The notes under the pieces were generated by a model that did no database searches, was not told the origin of the DNA, and saw nothing but the letters and a program-made list of their open reading frames with translations. Shown here piece after piece: positions 29,072 through 40,811 of a stretch of DNA of 64,000 nucleotides. This stretch comes from Ligilactobacillus sp. WC1T17 (GTDB lineage: Bacteria; Bacillota; Bacilli; Lactobacillales; Lactobacillaceae), in the NCBI GenBank assembly GCA_900110005.1, contig FOCC01000008.1, positions 16,503-80,502 on the forward strand, written 5' to 3'. The position numbers were made by a program, and so were the translations under genes. Positions within the stretch are counted from its first letter, which is position 1; each line of letters starts with the position of its first letter.

Positions 29072-29695
29072 ATGCCTACAGTAGCATTATTTAAACAAGA
29101 TGGTACTCAAAACGGCGACGTTACATTGAACGACGCAGTTTTCGGTATCGAACCAAATAACAATGTTGTTTTTGATGCAGTGCTTATGCAACGTGCATCA
29201 TTACGTCAAGGTACACACGCTGTTAAGAACCGTTCCGCAGTTCGCGGCGGTGGTAAGAAGCCATGGCGGCAAAAGGGTACTGGTCGTGCTCGTCAAGGTT
29301 CTATCCGTTCACCACAATGGGTAGGCGGTGGCACAGTCTTTGGCCCTACACCACGCTCATATGCATACAAGCTTCCACGCAAAGTTCGTCGTCTTGCTAT
29401 CAAGTCCGTCCTTTCTCAAAAGGTCTTGGACGAAAGCTTAGTTGTTGTTGAAGAACTTAGCTTTGACGCACCAAAGACAAAGGCTTTTGCTGAAGTTTTG
29501 AATAACTTAGACGTTAAGACAAAAGTTTTAGTAGTTCTTGAAGATGACAACAAGACAGCAGCACTTGCTGCTCGCAACTTGGCAAACGTTACAGTAATCC
29601 CAGCTAAGGGCTTGAACGTTTTGGATGTTGTTAACAACAACAAGATGGTCATCACAAAGGGAGCTCTTTCTCAAGTAGAGGAGGTTCTTGCATAA
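29072..29695 (+). CDS. rplD: Ribosomal protein L4
   Basis: 207 aa. The internal extension [22 protein letters not shown] that lines the exit tunnel is intact, without the macrolide-resistance changes known there. Its stop codon overlaps the rplW start by one base, so the two are translationally coupled. Confidence 0.98.
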   Translation: MPTVALFKQDGTQNGDVTLNDAVFGIEPNNNVVFDAVLMQRASLRQGTHAVKNRSAVRGGGKKPWRQKGTGRARQGSIRSPQWVGGGTVFGPTPRSYAYKLPRKVRRLAIKSVLSQKVLDESLVVVEELSFDAPKTKAFAEVLNNLDVKTKVLVVLEDDNKTAALAARNLANVTVIPAKGLNVLDVVNNNKMVITKGALSQVEEVLA

Positions 29696-29982
29696 TGGAA
29701 TCACGCGATGTAATTTTACGTCCAGTTATCACAGAAGCTTCTATGGCTGAATTGGACAACAAACGTTACACATTTGACGTTGATACACGCGCAACTAAGT
29801 CTCAAATCAAGGCTGCTGTTGAAGATATCTTCGAAGTTAAAGTTGCTAAGCTCAACGTTATGAATGTTAAAGGCAAGAAGAAGCGCATGGGTCGTTACGA
29901 AGGCTACACAAAGAAGCGTCGTAAGGCTATTGTTACTTTGACTGCTGATTCAAAAGAAATTAAATTATTCGACGAAGAATAA
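29695..29982 (+). CDS. rplW: Ribosomal protein L23
   Basis: 95 aa, starting [14 protein letters not shown]; the surface protein at the tunnel exit that docks SRP and trigger factor. ATG overlaps the rplD stop (TAATG), and the GAGGAGG site lies within the end of rplD. Confidence 0.98.
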   Translation: MESRDVILRPVITEASMAELDNKRYTFDVDTRATKSQIKAAVEDIFEVKVAKLNVMNVKGKKKRMGRYEGYTKKRRKAIVTLTADSKEIKLFDEE

Positions 29983-30008
29983 AATAAATTAACCAGGAGG
30001 GAAACACA

Positions 30009-30842
30009 GTGGGGATTAAGAAATTCAAACCAACCTCTAACGGTCGTCGTAACATGACTGGTTCAGATTTCGCTGAAATCACAAAGACTACACCAGAAAA
30101 GTCATTGCTTGCTAAGAGCAACAAGACTGCAGGTCGTAACTCTTACGGTCATATCACAGTACGTCACCGTGGCGGTGGTCACAAGCGTCAATACCGTTTG
30201 ATCGATTTCAAGCGTATTAAAGATGACGTTCCTGCAACAGTTAAGGCAATCGAATATGATCCAAACCGTTCCGCAAACATCGCATTAGTTGTTTACGCTG
30301 ATGGTGTTAAATCATATATCCTTGCACCAAAGGGCCTCAAAGTTGGCCAACAAATTCAATCAGGTAAGGATGCAGATATCAAGGTAGGTAATGCTTTGCC
30401 ATTGGCAAACATCCCAGTTGGTACTGTTATTCACAACATCGAACTTAAGCCTGGCAAGGGCGGCCAATTGGTTCGTTCAGCTGGTACATCAGCTCAATTG
30501 CTTGGTAAGGAAGGCAAATACGCAATCGTTCGTTTGACTTCTGGCGAAGTTCGCATGATCCTTGTTACTTGCCGTGCTACAATCGGTGCTGTTGGTAATG
30601 AACAACACGAATTGATTAACATCGGTAAAGCTGGTCGTTCACGCTGGATGGGCAAGCGTCCACAATCTCGTGGTTCCGTAATGAACCCTAACGATCACCC
30701 ACACGGTGGTGGTGAAGGTAAAGCACCTGTTGGTCGTCCATCACCTATGTCACCATGGGGCAAGAAGACAGCCGGCAATAAGACTCGTTCTAAGAAAGCT
30801 CGTTCTAACAAGTTGATCGTTCGCGGTCGTAATAAGAAATAA
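30009..30842 (+). CDS. rplB: Ribosomal protein L2
   Basis: 277 aa, GTG start after CAGGAGGG. Contains the RNA-binding block and the conserved [14 protein letters not shown] near residue 225, whose histidine lies close to the peptidyl transferase centre. Required for subunit association. Confidence 0.98.
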   Translation: MGIKKFKPTSNGRRNMTGSDFAEITKTTPEKSLLAKSNKTAGRNSYGHITVRHRGGGHKRQYRLIDFKRIKDDVPATVKAIEYDPNRSANIALVVYADGVKSYILAPKGLKVGQQIQSGKDADIKVGNALPLANIPVGTVIHNIELKPGKGGQLVRSAGTSAQLLGKEGKYAIVRLTSGEVRMILVTCRATIGAVGNEQHELINIGKAGRSRWMGKRPQSRGSVMNPNDHPHGGGEGKAPVGRPSPMSPWGKKTAGNKTRSKKARSNKLIVRGRNKK

Positions 30843-30888
30843 TTCGTAGCCGCAAAAGGCGGTTAATGTTCCGAAAGGAGGACATACT

Positions 30889-31170
30889 TTGAGTCGTAGT
30901 TTGAAAAAAGGACCTTTCGTCGATGAACATTTGATGAAAAAGGTTGAAGCACAAGCTGATCAAGAAAAGAAGTCAGTTATCAAGACATGGTCACGTCGTT
31001 CCACGATCTTCCCTAGCTTCATTGGCTACACAATCGCTGTGTACGATGGACGTAAGCATGTTCCAGTTTACATCCAAGAAGATATGGTAGGTCACAAGTT
31101 GGGTGAATTCGTGCCAACTCGTACATTCCATGGCCATGCAGCAGACGATAAGAAGACAGGCAAGAAGTAA
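30889..31170 (+). CDS. rpsS: Ribosomal protein S19
   Basis: 93 aa, TTG start with AAAGGAGG upstream. Starts [17 protein letters not shown] and carries [17 protein letters not shown], as in all bacterial S19. Forms the head complex with S13. Confidence 0.97.
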   Translation: MSRSLKKGPFVDEHLMKKVEAQADQEKKSVIKTWSRRSTIFPSFIGYTIAVYDGRKHVPVYIQEDMVGHKLGEFVPTRTFHGHAADDKKTGKK

Positions 31171-31188
31171 TACAAGGGAGGATAAAAC

Positions 31189-31536
31189 ATGGCTGAACAA
31201 GTAACATCAGCAAAAGCAACTGCCAAGACAGTTCGAATCCCTGCACGTAAAGCACGTCTTGTGATCGATCTTATCCGCGGTAAAAGTGTTGCTGAAGCAT
31301 TGGGTATCTTGAAGTTCACACCAAGATCCGGTGCTTACTTAGTTGAAAAAGTATTGAAATCTGCAATTGCAAATGCAGAAAACAACTTTGACTTGGATGT
31401 CGAAGATTTGTATGTAAGCGAAGCATATGCTAACGAAGGACCAACTTTGAAACGGTTCCGTCCTCGTGCAAAGGGTTCCGCTTCTCCAATCAACAAGCGC
31501 ACAAGTCACATCACAGTTGTTGTATCTGTTAAATAA
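31189..31536 (+). CDS. rplV: Ribosomal protein L22
   Basis: 115 aa; [17 protein letters not shown] and the C-terminal tunnel hairpin [18 protein letters not shown] are intact. GGGAGGA site, 18 nt after rpsS. Confidence 0.98.
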   Translation: MAEQVTSAKATAKTVRIPARKARLVIDLIRGKSVAEALGILKFTPRSGAYLVEKVLKSAIANAENNFDLDVEDLYVSEAYANEGPTLKRFRPRAKGSASPINKRTSHITVVVSVK

Positions 31537-31549
31537 GGAGGGATAACGC

Positions 31550-32206
31550 GTGGGTCAAAAAATCAATCCTACAGGGTTACGTGTTGGTATCATTCGTGAC
31601 TGGGATGCAAAATGGTACGCTGAAAAAGACTTTGCATCAAACCTTCACGAAGATTTACACATTCGTAAATACATCGAAAAGAAGTTAGCCGACGCTTCTG
31701 TCTCTACCGTTGAAATTGAACGTGCAGCAAAGCGTGTTAACGTTTCAATCCATACTGCAAAGCCTGGTATGGTTATCGGTAAAGGCGGTTCTGAAGTTGA
31801 AAAGCTTCGTAAAGAATTAAATAACTTGACAGGCAAGCGAGTACACATTAACATTGTGGAAATCAAGAAGCCTGATTTGGATGCTAAGCTTGTTGGCGAA
31901 AGCATTGCACAACAATTGGAAAACCGTGTTGCTTTCCGTCGTGCTATGAAGCAAGCTATCCAACGTACAATGCGTGCTGGCGCACAAGGTATCAAGGTTC
32001 AAGTTGCTGGTCGTTTGAACGGTGCAGATATGTCCCGTGTTGAACGTTTCTCAGAAGGTACTGTTCCTTTGCACACATTGCGTGCAGATATCGATTACGC
32101 TTGGGTTGAAGCTCGTACAACATACGGCCAACTTGGTGTTAAGGTATGGATCTACCGTGGCGAAGTTTTGCCAGAAAAGAAAGATAACAGCAAAGGAGGG
32201 AAATAA
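31550..32206 (+). CDS. rpsC: Ribosomal protein S3
   Basis: 218 aa, GTG start after AAGGAGGG. A KH domain with [13 protein letters not shown] (about 75-87) is followed by the C-terminal domain that lines the mRNA entry tunnel. Stops 3 nt before rplP. Confidence 0.98.
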   Translation: MGQKINPTGLRVGIIRDWDAKWYAEKDFASNLHEDLHIRKYIEKKLADASVSTVEIERAAKRVNVSIHTAKPGMVIGKGGSEVEKLRKELNNLTGKRVHINIVEIKKPDLDAKLVGESIAQQLENRVAFRRAMKQAIQRTMRAGAQGIKVQVAGRLNGADMSRVERFSEGTVPLHTLRADIDYAWVEARTTYGQLGVKVWIYRGEVLPEKKDNSKGGK

Positions 32207-32209
32207 TCT

Positions 32210-32641
32210 ATGTTAGTACCAAAACGTGTAAAGCACCGTCGTGAATTTCGCGGTAAGATGCGTGGTGAAGCAAAAGGCGGTAAAGAAGTAGCATTCGGCG
32301 AATACGGTTTGCAAGCAGTTGAATCCCACTGGATTACCAACCGTCAAATCGAAGCAGCTCGTATTGCGATGACTCGTTACATGAAGCGTGGTGGGAAAGT
32401 TTGGATTAAGATTTTCCCTCACAAGTCTTACACAGCTAAGGCTATCGGTGTTCGTATGGGTTCTGGGAAAGGTGCTCCAGAAGGCTGGGTATCACCAGTT
32501 AAGCGCGGCAAGGTTATGTTTGAAATTGCCGGTGTTTCTGAAGAAGTTGCTCGTGAAGCATTCCGTTTGGCATCACACAAACTCCCAGTTAAGACAAAGT
32601 TTGTAAAACGTGAGGTAGGTGGCGAATCAAATGAAGATTAA
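32210..32641 (+). CDS. rplP: Ribosomal protein L16
   Basis: 143 aa; starts [15 protein letters not shown] and carries [24 protein letters not shown] near the A-site tRNA elbow. GGAGGG site lies in the end of rpsC. It overlaps rpmC by 11 nt. Confidence 0.98.
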   Translation: MLVPKRVKHRREFRGKMRGEAKGGKEVAFGEYGLQAVESHWITNRQIEAARIAMTRYMKRGGKVWIKIFPHKSYTAKAIGVRMGSGKGAPEGWVSPVKRGKVMFEIAGVSEEVAREAFRLASHKLPVKTKFVKREVGGESNED

Positions 32642-32825
32642 TGAACTTAATGAATTAACCACTGATGAAATGCTTGAAAAAGAAAAGCAATTCAAAGAAG
32701 AATTATTCAACTTGCGTTTCCAATTAGCTACCGGTCAATTAGAAAATACTGCTCGCTTAAAGGAAGTTCGCAAGTCAATTGCACGCATTAAGACAGTATT
32801 GCGTCAAAAAGAATTAAACAAATAA
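32631..32825 (+). CDS. rpmC: Ribosomal protein L29
   Basis: 64 aa from ATG 32631, which follows GAGGTAGGTGG and gives the family start [14 protein letters not shown]; an in-frame GTG 12 nt upstream overlaps that site. Two-helix protein near the tunnel exit. Overlaps the end of rplP. Confidence 0.95.
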   Translation: MKINELNELTTDEMLEKEKQFKEELFNLRFQLATGQLENTARLKEVRKSIARIKTVLRQKELNK

Positions 32826-32851
32826 GAATACGAAAAGGAGGCTAACCACGA

Positions 32852-33118
32852 ATGAGTGAAGGTCGTAACCAACGCAAAGTCTACCAAGGACGTGTCGTTT
32901 CTGACAAGATGGATAAAACTATCACAGTTTCTGTTGAAACTTATGTTAACCACAAAGTTTATGGCAAACGTGTTAAGTATTCCAAGAAGTACAAAGCACA
33001 TGACGAAAACAACGAAGCAAAAGTTGGCGATATCGTCAAAATTATGGAAACACGCCCATTGTCAGCTACAAAACGTTTCCGTTTATTAGAAATCGTTGAA
33101 AAAGCAGTTATTATCTAA
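32852..33118 (+). CDS. rpsQ: Ribosomal protein S17
   Basis: 88 aa, beginning [21 protein letters not shown], an OB-fold early-assembly protein that binds 16S rRNA helices 7 and 11. AAAGGAGG site. First 26 nt after rpmC; a 62-nt gap to rplN follows. Confidence 0.98.
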   Translation: MSEGRNQRKVYQGRVVSDKMDKTITVSVETYVNHKVYGKRVKYSKKYKAHDENNEAKVGDIVKIMETRPLSATKRFRLLEIVEKAVII

Positions 33119-33180
33119 TTTTGATAATCAACTAACATTCGTATTCTGATCTATCTAATAGCGAAAGGAGGTCACATACT

Positions 33181-33549
33181 GTGATCCAACAAGAAAGTCG
33201 TTTGAAAGTCGCTGATAATTCAGGTGCTCGTGAAATCTTGGTTATCAAGATCTTGGGCGGTTCTCGTGTGAAGACTGCAAATATCGGTGACATTATTGTT
33301 GCTACTGTTAAACAAGCAACACCAGGTGGCGTTGTCAAAAAAGGCGATGTTGTCAAGGCTGTTGTTGTTCGTACTAAGTCTGGTGCACACCGTGCAGATG
33401 GTTCTTACATCAAGTTTGATGAAAACGCCGCTGTAATTATCGGTGATGACAAGTCACCTAAGGGTACACGTATTTTCGGGCCAGTTGCTCGTGAATTGCG
33501 TGACGGAAACTTCATGAAGATTGTTTCCTTAGCACCTGAAGTATTGTAA
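33181..33549 (+). CDS. rplN: Ribosomal protein L14
   Basis: 122 aa, GTG start after AAAGGAGGT. Starts [19 protein letters not shown], the strongest family signature. Forms an intersubunit bridge and binds RsfS-type silencing factors. Confidence 0.98.
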   Translation: MIQQESRLKVADNSGAREILVIKILGGSRVKTANIGDIIVATVKQATPGGVVKKGDVVKAVVVRTKSGAHRADGSYIKFDENAAVIIGDDKSPKGTRIFGPVARELRDGNFMKIVSLAPEVL

Positions 33550-33582
33550 AACCATTATCGGGCAAGGAGGTGCACAAGCAGA

Positions 33583-33900
33583 ATGTTCATCAAAACTAAT
33601 GACAAAGTAAAAGTTATTGCCGGTAAAGACAAGGGTAAAGAAGGCGTAGTTGTTCGCGTATTCCCTGGTAAAGACCGTGTAGTTGTTAAAGGCGTAAACC
33701 TTGTTAAGAAGCATCAAAAGCCAAGCAACGCTAACCCAAATGGTGGTATCGTTGAAGAAGAAGCACCAATTCATGTTTCTAACGTTATGCTTATCGACCC
33801 ATCTACAAACGAAGCAACTCGTGTAAGCTTCAAGGTTGTTGACGGCAAAAAAGTCCGTGTTTCAAAGAAATCCGGCAACACAATCGAATTTAAAGACTAA
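33583..33900 (+). CDS. rplX: Ribosomal protein L24
   Basis: 105 aa with the KOW motif [16 protein letters not shown] near residues 8-23; an assembly initiator of the 50S subunit. AAGGAGGTG site. Confidence 0.98.
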   Translation: MFIKTNDKVKVIAGKDKGKEGVVVRVFPGKDRVVVKGVNLVKKHQKPSNANPNGGIVEEEAPIHVSNVMLIDPSTNEATRVSFKVVDGKKVRVSKKSGNTIEFKD

Positions 33901-33928
33901 TTAGTTAGGAAAGGAGGAAATATTCTTC

Positions 33929-34471
33929 ATGGTCAACCGTTTAAAAGAAAAATATGATAAAGAAATCGTTCCATCAATGATGGAAAAATTTAGTTATAAG
34001 TCAATCATGCAAGCTCCAAAGATTGATAAGATCGTTATCAACATGGGTGTTGGTGATGCTGTAACAAATGCTAAGAATTTGGATGAAGCTGTCGAAGAAT
34101 TGACACTTATCTCAGGTCAAAAGCCTGTTATTACACGTGCCAAAAAGTCTATCGCTGGTTTCCGTTTACGTGAAGGTATGGCAATCGGTGCCAAGGTAAC
34201 TCTTCGCGGTCAACGTATGTATGAATTCTTGGACAAATTAGTTTCAGTTTCATTGCCTCGTGTGCGTGATTTCCACGGTGTAAGCAAGCGTGCCTTTGAC
34301 GGCCGTGGTAACTACACTTTGGGTGTACGTGAACAATTGATCTTCCCTGAAATTGATTTTGATAATGTTAACAAAGTTCGTGGTTTGGACATCGTTATCG
34401 TTACAACTGCTAAAACAGATGAAGAATCACGCGAACTTTTGACACAACTCGGAATGCCATTCGCAAAATAA
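33929..34471 (+). CDS. rplE: Ribosomal protein L5
   Basis: 180 aa; conserved [25 protein letters not shown] and the [13 protein letters not shown] loop. Binds 5S rRNA and the P-site tRNA. AAAGGAGG site. Confidence 0.98.
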   Translation: MVNRLKEKYDKEIVPSMMEKFSYKSIMQAPKIDKIVINMGVGDAVTNAKNLDEAVEELTLISGQKPVITRAKKSIAGFRLREGMAIGAKVTLRGQRMYEFLDKLVSVSLPRVRDFHGVSKRAFDGRGNYTLGVREQLIFPEIDFDNVNKVRGLDIVIVTTAKTDEESRELLTQLGMPFAK

Positions 34472-34483
34472 GGGGGTATAACA

Positions 34484-34669
34484 TTGGCTAAAAAGTCACA
34501 AATCGTAAGAAACCATCGACCAGCCAAGTTCTCGACACAAGCATACACACGTTGCGAACGTTGCGGTCGTCCACACTCTGTATATCGCAAATTCAAGTTA
34601 TGCCGTGTTTGCCTGCGCGACCTTGCCCACAAGGGTCAAATCCCTGGCATGAAAAAGGCTAGCTGGTAA
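34484..34669 (+). CDS. rpsN: Ribosomal protein S14, zinc-binding type
   Basis: 61 aa, TTG start after AGGGGG. Two CxxC pairs (CERCG at about 24 and CRVC at about 40) identify the short zinc form (S14 type Z) rather than the long zinc-free form. Located at the normal spc-operon site between L5 and S8. Confidence 0.97.
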   Translation: MAKKSQIVRNHRPAKFSTQAYTRCERCGRPHSVYRKFKLCRVCLRDLAHKGQIPGMKKASW

Positions 34670-34699
34670 TCCAAATATTTTATAAAGGAGGCAAACAAC

Positions 34700-35098
34700 A
34701 TGGCAATGACTGATCCAATTGCAGACTTCTTGACACGTATTCGTAATGCTAACATGGCAAAGCACGAATCAGTTGAAGTCCCAGCTTCAAAGATGAAGCA
34801 TGACATCGCTGAAATCCTTAAGAACGAAGGATTTATCCGCGACGTTGAATACATTGATGATGACAAGCAAGGTATCATCCGCGTATTCTTGAAATATGGT
34901 AAAAACAACGAACGTGTAATCTCTGGTCTTCGTCGTATTTCCAAGCCAGGCTTGCGTTCATACGTTAAAGCAGACGCTGTTCCTAAGGTTCTTAACGGCT
35001 TAGGTATCGCTATCTTGTCAACATCTGAAGGTGTTATGACTGATAAAGATGCTCGCGCTAAGAAAATTGGCGGCGAAGTAATTGCTTACATTTGGTAA
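34700..35098 (+). CDS. rpsH: Ribosomal protein S8
   Basis: 132 aa; starts [15 protein letters not shown] and ends GGEVIAYIW, as expected. In enterobacteria S8 autoregulates the spc operon; whether that applies here is not visible. AAAGGAGG site. Confidence 0.98.
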   Translation: MAMTDPIADFLTRIRNANMAKHESVEVPASKMKHDIAEILKNEGFIRDVEYIDDDKQGIIRVFLKYGKNNERVISGLRRISKPGLRSYVKADAVPKVLNGLGIAILSTSEGVMTDKDARAKKIGGEVIAYIW

Positions 35099-35129
35099 TA
35101 AATATAAATAGCAAGGAGGTGTCTATCTC

Positions 35130-35666
35130 GTGAGTCGTATTGGTTTTAAAGCAGTTGAATTGCCTGAAGGCGTTGAAGTCAAGCAAGACGGTAACGTTGT
35201 GACTGTCAAAGGTCCTAAGGGTGAATTAACGCGTGAATTTTCAGATTTAATCAAGATTAACGTTGAAGGTAACGTCGTAACTTTCAGCCGTGAATCTGAT
35301 GATAACAAAACTAAATCATTGCATGGTACAACCCGTGCCAACTTCCATAACATGGTTGTCGGTGTTTCTGAAGGCTTCAAGAAGGAACTTGAACTTCGCG
35401 GTGTTGGTTACCGTGCTCAAATGCAAGGTAAGAAGCTCGTTTTGAACGTTGGCTATTCTCACCCTGTAGAATTTGAAGAAGAAGATGGTATCAAGTTCGA
35501 AACACCATCTGCAACTTCAATCATCGTTTCAGGTATCAACAAGGAAGAAGTTGGCGATTGTGCAGCTCGCATTCGTGCAACTCGTGCACCAGAACCTTAC
35601 AAGGGCAAAGGTATTCGTTACGTTGGCGAATATGTACGTCGTAAGGAAGGTAAGACTGGTAAATAA
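35130..35666 (+). CDS. rplF: Ribosomal protein L6
   Basis: 178 aa, GTG start after AAGGAGGT. Two similar alpha/beta domains with [15 protein letters not shown] and the C-terminal [11 protein letters not shown], next to the sarcin-ricin loop. Confidence 0.98.
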   Translation: MSRIGFKAVELPEGVEVKQDGNVVTVKGPKGELTREFSDLIKINVEGNVVTFSRESDDNKTKSLHGTTRANFHNMVVGVSEGFKKELELRGVGYRAQMQGKKLVLNVGYSHPVEFEEEDGIKFETPSATSIIVSGINKEEVGDCAARIRATRAPEPYKGKGIRYVGEYVRRKEGKTGK

Positions 35667-35712
35667 TCTTGCAGCATGATGCTGTTTTAAATTAATCTAA
35701 GAGGTGAAAATT

Positions 35713-36069
35713 GTGATTTCAAAACCAGATAAGAATAAGACACGTCAAAAACGTCATACACGTGTCCGTGGTAAAATCTCTGGTACTGCTGAGTGCCCAC
35801 GCTTAAATGTTTATCGTTCAAACAAAAACATCTACGCTCAAGTTATTGATGACGTAGCGGGTGTGACGCTAGTTAGTGCCTCTACTTTAGACAGTGAAGT
35901 TAGCGGCTCAAGCAAGACTGAACAAGCTGCTTCAGTTGGTGCTGTAGTTGCTAAACGTGCTGCAGACAAGGGTATCAAAGAAGTTGTATTTGACCGTGGC
36001 GGATACCTTTATCATGGTCGTGTGCAAGCTTTAGCTGAAGCTGCACGCGAAAACGGCTTAGACTTTTAG
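35713..36069 (+). CDS. rplR: Ribosomal protein L18
   Basis: 118 aa from GTG 35713, with AAGAGGTG 6 nt upstream; an in-frame GTG at 35704 overlaps that site. Starts [20 protein letters not shown] and ends [13 protein letters not shown]. Binds 5S rRNA. Confidence 0.96.
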   Translation: MISKPDKNKTRQKRHTRVRGKISGTAECPRLNVYRSNKNIYAQVIDDVAGVTLVSASTLDSEVSGSSKTEQAASVGAVVAKRAADKGIKEVVFDRGGYLYHGRVQALAEAARENGLDF

Positions 36070-36090
36070 GAAAAGGAGGAAATAACGTTT

Positions 36091-36591
36091 ATGACTTTTA
36101 TTGATCCAGCTCAATTAGATTTAGAAGATCGCGTTGTAGCGATTAACCGCATCACTAAAGTTGTTAAAGGTGGACGTCGTCTTCGTTTCGCTGCTTTAGT
36201 TATTGTCGGTGACCATAATGGCCACGTTGGCTTCGGTACAGGTAAAGCTCAAGAAGTTCCTGAAGCTATCCGTAAGGCTGTTGATGCTGCTCGTAAGAAC
36301 TTAATCAAAGTTCCAATGGTCGGAACAACACTTCCTCACGAAGTTATCGGTCAATACAGCGGTAGCCGCATCTTGCTTAAGCCAGCTGAAGCAGGTTCTG
36401 GGGTTGCAGCCGGTGGTGCTGTTCGTGCCGTTATGGAACTTGCCGGAGTTGCTGATGTTACAAGTAAATCATTGGGCTCCAACACACCAATCAACGTTGT
36501 TCGCGCAACAGTCGATGGTTTGACAAAGATGAAAGATGCTGAAGAAGTCGCTGCAATGCGCGGCGTTTCTGTTCAACATTTAGCAGAATAA
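36091..36591 (+). CDS. rpsE: Ribosomal protein S5
   Basis: 166 aa; [18 protein letters not shown] near residues 25-42 (site of spectinomycin-resistance changes, wild-type here) and [18 protein letters not shown] are intact. Part of the mRNA entry channel. Confidence 0.98.
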   Translation: MTFIDPAQLDLEDRVVAINRITKVVKGGRRLRFAALVIVGDHNGHVGFGTGKAQEVPEAIRKAVDAARKNLIKVPMVGTTLPHEVIGQYSGSRILLKPAEAGSGVAAGGAVRAVMELAGVADVTSKSLGSNTPINVVRATVDGLTKMKDAEEVAAMRGVSVQHLAE

Positions 36592-36607
36592 TAAGGAGGA
36601 CAAATTC

Positions 36608-36790
36608 ATGGCTAACTTGAAAGTTACTTTAGTACGTTCTGTCATTGGACGTCCTCAAAATCAACGCGATATTGTTAAAGGTTTAGGCCTTGGTCGTGTG
36701 AACAGCTCTGTTGTTGTTCCTGACAATGCTGCAATGCGCGGTGTGATTCGCAAAATCAATCATTTAGTGGACGTTGAATTGGCTAAATAA
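36608..36790 (+). CDS. rpmD: Ribosomal protein L30
   Basis: 60 aa, complete family length; [25 protein letters not shown] is the characteristic N-terminal half. AAGGAGG site, 16 nt after rpsE. Confidence 0.97.
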   Translation: MANLKVTLVRSVIGRPQNQRDIVKGLGLGRVNSSVVVPDNAAMRGVIRKINHLVDVELAK

Positions 36791-36823
36791 TTATTATTTA
36801 GAAGAATGGAGGTGCCAACCCTA

Positions 36824-37258
36824 ATGAAATTACATGAATTAAAGCCAGCAGAAGGCTCACGTCAAGTTCGCAACCGCGTCGGTCGTGGTACTTCATCCGG
36901 CAATGGTAAAACTGCAGGTCGTGGCCAAAAAGGTCAAAAGGCTCGTAGCAAGGTACGTGTGGGCTTTGAAGGTGGACAAATGCCATTGTTCCGTCGTATG
37001 CCTAAACGCGGTTTCAAGAACATCAATCGCAAGGACTATGCAATTGTTAACTTGGAAACATTAAACAAATTTGAAGATGGCACAGAAGTTACACCAGCAT
37101 TGTTGGTGGAAACACGTGTCGTTAAAGATGAAAAAGATGGTATCAAGGTCTTGGGCAATGGTGAATTGACTAAGAAGTTGACTGTTAAGGCCAACAAATT
37201 CTCAGCATCTGCTAAGGCAGCCATCGAAGCAGCAGGCGGTACAGCTGAGGTGATGTAA
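36824..37258 (+). CDS. rplO: Ribosomal protein L15
   Basis: 144 aa from ATG 36824 (GGAGGTG upstream; a longer frame runs into that site). Starts [14 protein letters not shown], with the glycine/arginine-rich N-terminal extension [21 protein letters not shown]. Ends 3 nt before secY. Confidence 0.97.
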   Translation: MKLHELKPAEGSRQVRNRVGRGTSSGNGKTAGRGQKGQKARSKVRVGFEGGQMPLFRRMPKRGFKNINRKDYAIVNLETLNKFEDGTEVTPALLVETRVVKDEKDGIKVLGNGELTKKLTVKANKFSASAKAAIEAAGGTAEVM

Positions 37259-37261
37259 TCA

Positions 37262-38560
37262 ATGCTTAAGACAATGAAGAACGCCTTAGCTGTGAAAGAG
37301 ATTCGTCAAAAAATCTTATTTACACTGGGTGTCTTGATTGTATTTCGCTTAGGCACTTATATCACTGTCCCTGGGATCAACGCTAAAGCTTTGCAAAGCG
37401 TTGCATCTTCAGGGTTAATTAGTATCTTGAATACTTTTAGCGGTGGCGGTTTGACTAATTACTCCATCTTGGCGATGGGTGTATCCCCATATATCACTGC
37501 TCAAATTGTTATTCAATTGTTACAAATGGATATTGTTCCGCGCTTTGTGGAATTGGGTAAGCAAGGGGAAGTTGGTCGTCGTAAACTCAACCAATATACG
37601 AGATATTTAACGATTGTGCTGGCGTTTATACAATCAATCGGTATTACTGCTGGGTTTAACTATATGAGTAGCTTGAACTTAGTGCAGAACCCAGGCGTAC
37701 AGACTTACATCAGTATTGGGGTTATCTTAACTGGTGGTACTATGTTTACTACTTGGTTAGGTGATATGATTACGGAACGCGGTTTAGGCAATGGTATTTC
37801 GATGATTATCATGGCTGGTATTATTGCCCGTGTTCCTGTCGGAATTCAAAAAATCTACACTGAACAATTTAAGAGCGCCTCTAATTTATGGCAACCAATC
37901 TTATATGCGGTTGTTTTGTTAGTAGTTGTTCTGTTGATCGTTACTTTTGTAACTTATGTTCAACAAGCTAATTACAAGATTCCAATCCAATATACAAGAC
38001 GGTTGGCAGGTGCTTCAGAAAGTTCATATCTTCCTTTGAAGATTAATGTGGCTGGTGTAATCCCTGTTATCTTCGCAAGTTCGTTCATTGCGACACCTCA
38101 GACTATTTTGATGCTTTTCACACAAAATCACTCTGAGGATACTTGGTATCAAGTTTTGAGCAATTTGTTCAACATGCAGACAACATCTGGGATGGTCTTG
38201 TACACTGTTTTGATTATTGTCTTTACATTCTTCTATGCTTTTGTTCAGGTTAACCCTGAAAAACTGGCTGAAAACTTGCAAAAGCAAGGTAGTTATATTC
38301 CATCTGTTTGGCCAGGTAAGGAAACAGAGAAGTATGTATCAGGTCTTTTGATGCGCTTAAGTTCAGTGGGTTCACTGTTCTTAGGTGTTGTCTCCTTAAT
38401 CCCATTGGTTGCTTCAAGTATTTGGGGCTTAGATGAATCAATTGGTTTAGGCGGGACAAGTTTACTGATTGTTGTCGGGGTAACCCTCGAGACAATGCGT
38501 CAACTTGAAGGCATGATGATGAAACAGGAATACGTTGGTTTCATTCGTGATGAAGACTAA
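37262..38560 (+). CDS. secY: SecY preprotein translocase subunit
   Basis: 432 aa with ten predicted membrane helices. Conserved blocks: the plug/TM2 region GGGLTNYSILAMGVSPYITAQI, GLGNGISMIIMAGI, and the cytoplasmic loop RRLAGASESSYLPLKINVAGVIPVIFA that contacts SecA and ribosomes. It is the housekeeping SecY by location in the spc operon. ATG lies 3 nt after rplO, whose end contains the GAGGTG site. Confidence 0.97.
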   Translation: MLKTMKNALAVKEIRQKILFTLGVLIVFRLGTYITVPGINAKALQSVASSGLISILNTFSGGGLTNYSILAMGVSPYITAQIVIQLLQMDIVPRFVELGKQGEVGRRKLNQYTRYLTIVLAFIQSIGITAGFNYMSSLNLVQNPGVQTYISIGVILTGGTMFTTWLGDMITERGLGNGISMIIMAGIIARVPVGIQKIYTEQFKSASNLWQPILYAVVLLVVVLLIVTFVTYVQQANYKIPIQYTRRLAGASESSYLPLKINVAGVIPVIFASSFIATPQTILMLFTQNHSEDTWYQVLSNLFNMQTTSGMVLYTVLIIVFTFFYAFVQVNPEKLAENLQKQGSYIPSVWPGKETEKYVSGLLMRLSSVGSLFLGVVSLIPLVASSIWGLDESIGLGGTSLLIVVGVTLETMRQLEGMMMKQEYVGFIRDED

Positions 38561-38567
38561 CCTGCGA

Positions 38568-38597
38568 AAAAGAAGCTGGATTTCCAGCTTCTTTTTT
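38568..38597 (+). terminator. Terminator after secY
   Basis: AAGAAGCTGG / CCAGCTTCTT stem and T6. It splits secY from adk. An extended TATAAT at 38630-38635 downstream probably helps start a new transcript for adk, though no -35 is clear. Confidence 0.9.
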
Positions 38598-38662
38598 ATT
38601 TGCTTCTACTATTAGAAGGCAATTTAAGGTATAATAAACAGGTAAAATATTTCGTTTTTTAA

Positions 38663-39334
<672 letters not shown>

Positions 39335-39339
39335 GCAGT

Positions 39340-39372
39340 TAAAGCACATGACTTTTAAGTTATGTGCTTTTT
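39340..39372 (+). terminator. Terminator after adk
   Basis: AAAGCACATgAC / GTtATGTGCTTT hairpin followed by T7; stem has one mismatch or G-T-type bulge. It precedes a separate promoter for infA. Confidence 0.88.
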
Positions 39373-39394
39373 TTATTAAATTCAAAATAAATTC

Positions 39395-39423
39395 TTGCAA
39401 AGATTCCACGGCTATGATATGAT
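39395..39423 (+). promoter_or_regulatory. Promoter of infA-rpmJ-rpsM-rpsK-rpoA-rplQ
   Basis: TTGCAA (39395-39400), 17-bp spacer, TATGAT (39418-39423). The leader (about 130 nt) includes CTTTGC...GCAAAG and a GGCGGG/CCTGCGG-type hairpin between about 39455 and 39505, before TAAGGAGGT. Confidence 0.65.
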
Positions 39424-39559
39424 AATTCAGGTTTATCTTTTCAATAGGAGTACTTTGCCTTTTTGGCGGGTCTCCTGCGGAAAAAGGTGGGACTCCGCAA
39501 AGCTTCTCACATTTTGACGTGTAAAGTTTTAAAACCAAATTTTAAGGAGGTACTTTTAC

Positions 39560-39778
39560 GTGGCGAAAGATGATGTGATTGAAATTGAGGGTACGATTAA
39601 AGAAACGCTGCCCAATGCGATGTTCAAGGTTGAACTCGAAAATGGACATGAAATTTTAGCGCATGTTTCTGGAAAGATTCGTATGCATTACATTCGTATT
39701 TTACCAGGCGACAAGGTTACTGTTGAAATGTCCCCTTACGATTTGACTAAGGGTCGCATTACCTATCGCTTTAAATAG
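39560..39778 (+). CDS. infA: Translation initiation factor IF-1
   Basis: 72 aa, GTG start after AAGGAGGT. The S1-type OB fold is complete: [19 protein letters not shown], then [19 protein letters not shown] and the closing GRITYRFK. Blocks the A site during initiation. Confidence 0.98.
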   Translation: MAKDDVIEIEGTIKETLPNAMFKVELENGHEILAHVSGKIRMHYIRILPGDKVTVEMSPYDLTKGRITYRFK

Positions 39779-39812
39779 ATTGTACTTCGAAACTATTTAG
39801 GAGGTATGATTA

Positions 39813-39926
39813 ATGAAAGTAAGACCATCAGTTAAACCGATGTGCGAACATTGCAAAGTAATCAAGCGCAAAGGTCGCGTTATGGTTATTTGTGAAAACC
39901 CTAAGCACAAACAACGTCAAGGATAA
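39813..39926 (+). CDS. rpmJ: Ribosomal protein L36
   Basis: A 37-aa protein (39813-39926) with GGAGGT 7 nt upstream. Zinc-binding residues: CxxC (CEHC, about 11-14), a cysteine at 27 (VICEN) and histidine at 32 (KHKQRQG). Typical size and location after infA. Confidence 0.96.
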   Translation: MKVRPSVKPMCEHCKVIKRKGRVMVICENPKHKQRQG

Positions 39927-39948
39927 TATTTTAGGAGGTGAAAAATAA

Positions 39949-40314
39949 ATGGCTCGTATTGCAGGTGTCGATTTACCACGTGACAAGCGTATCGTAATCG
40001 GCTTAACATATATCTACGGTATCGGTAACACTACTGCTAAGAAGATTTTAGCAGAAGCAGGTGTTTCCGAAGATGTTCGTGTTCGTGATTTGTCAGCAGA
40101 CGAAGAAGACAAGATTCGTGCAGCTGTTGACAACGTTAAGGTTGAAGGTGACCTTCGTCGTGAAGTTTCCTTGAACATTAAGCGTCTTTCAGAAATCGGT
40201 TCTTACCGTGGTCTCCGCCATCGTCGTCATTTGCCTTCTCGTGGTCAAAACACGAAGAACAATGCACGTACATGCAAAGGCCCTAAGGTAACTATTGCCG
40301 GTAAAAAGAAATAA
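39949..40314 (+). CDS. rpsM: Ribosomal protein S13
   Basis: 121 aa; starts [14 protein letters not shown], has a helix-two-turn-helix and the arginine/lysine-rich C-terminal tail that reaches the P-site tRNA. GGAGGTG site. Confidence 0.98.
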   Translation: MARIAGVDLPRDKRIVIGLTYIYGIGNTTAKKILAEAGVSEDVRVRDLSADEEDKIRAAVDNVKVEGDLRREVSLNIKRLSEIGSYRGLRHRRHLPSRGQNTKNNARTCKGPKVTIAGKKK

Positions 40315-40339
40315 TTAAAGTAAGGAGGTTAGCTATTTC

Positions 40340-40726
40340 ATGGCAGTAAAGAAAGCTCGTAAGCGCCGCGTAAAGAAGAATATCGAAAGCGGTGTTGCAC
40401 ATATTCATTCTACATTTAATAACACACTTGTTATGATTACAGACGTTCATGGTAACGCTGTTGCATGGTCATCAGCAGGTGCTTTAGGCTTCAAAGGTTC
40501 TCGTAAGTCTACTCCATTCGCAGCTCAAATGGCAGCTGAAGCAGCAGCTAAGGCAGCAATGGATCATGGTATGAAGAACGTTGAAGTTGCAGTTAAAGGC
40601 CCAGGTTCTGGTCGTGAAGCCGCAATCCGTGCTCTTCAAGCAACAGGTCTTGAAGTTACATCTATCAAGGATGTTACACCAGTGCCTCACAATGGATGCC
40701 GTCCTCCAAAACGCCGTCGTGTTTAA
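40340..40726 (+). CDS. rpsK: Ribosomal protein S11
   Basis: 128 aa; [37 protein letters not shown] and the C-terminal [12 protein letters not shown] match the family. Part of the 30S platform. 85-nt gap to rpoA. Confidence 0.98.
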   Translation: MAVKKARKRRVKKNIESGVAHIHSTFNNTLVMITDVHGNAVAWSSAGALGFKGSRKSTPFAAQMAAEAAAKAAMDHGMKNVEVAVKGPGSGREAAIRALQATGLEVTSIKDVTPVPHNGCRPPKRRRV

Positions 40727-40811
40727 TGTGGATTAGTATTCATTTTGAGGGAACACTTCATAATGTTTTCACCAGATTACACGTTACGTTTTGAAAGGGG
40801 TAAAGATAAGA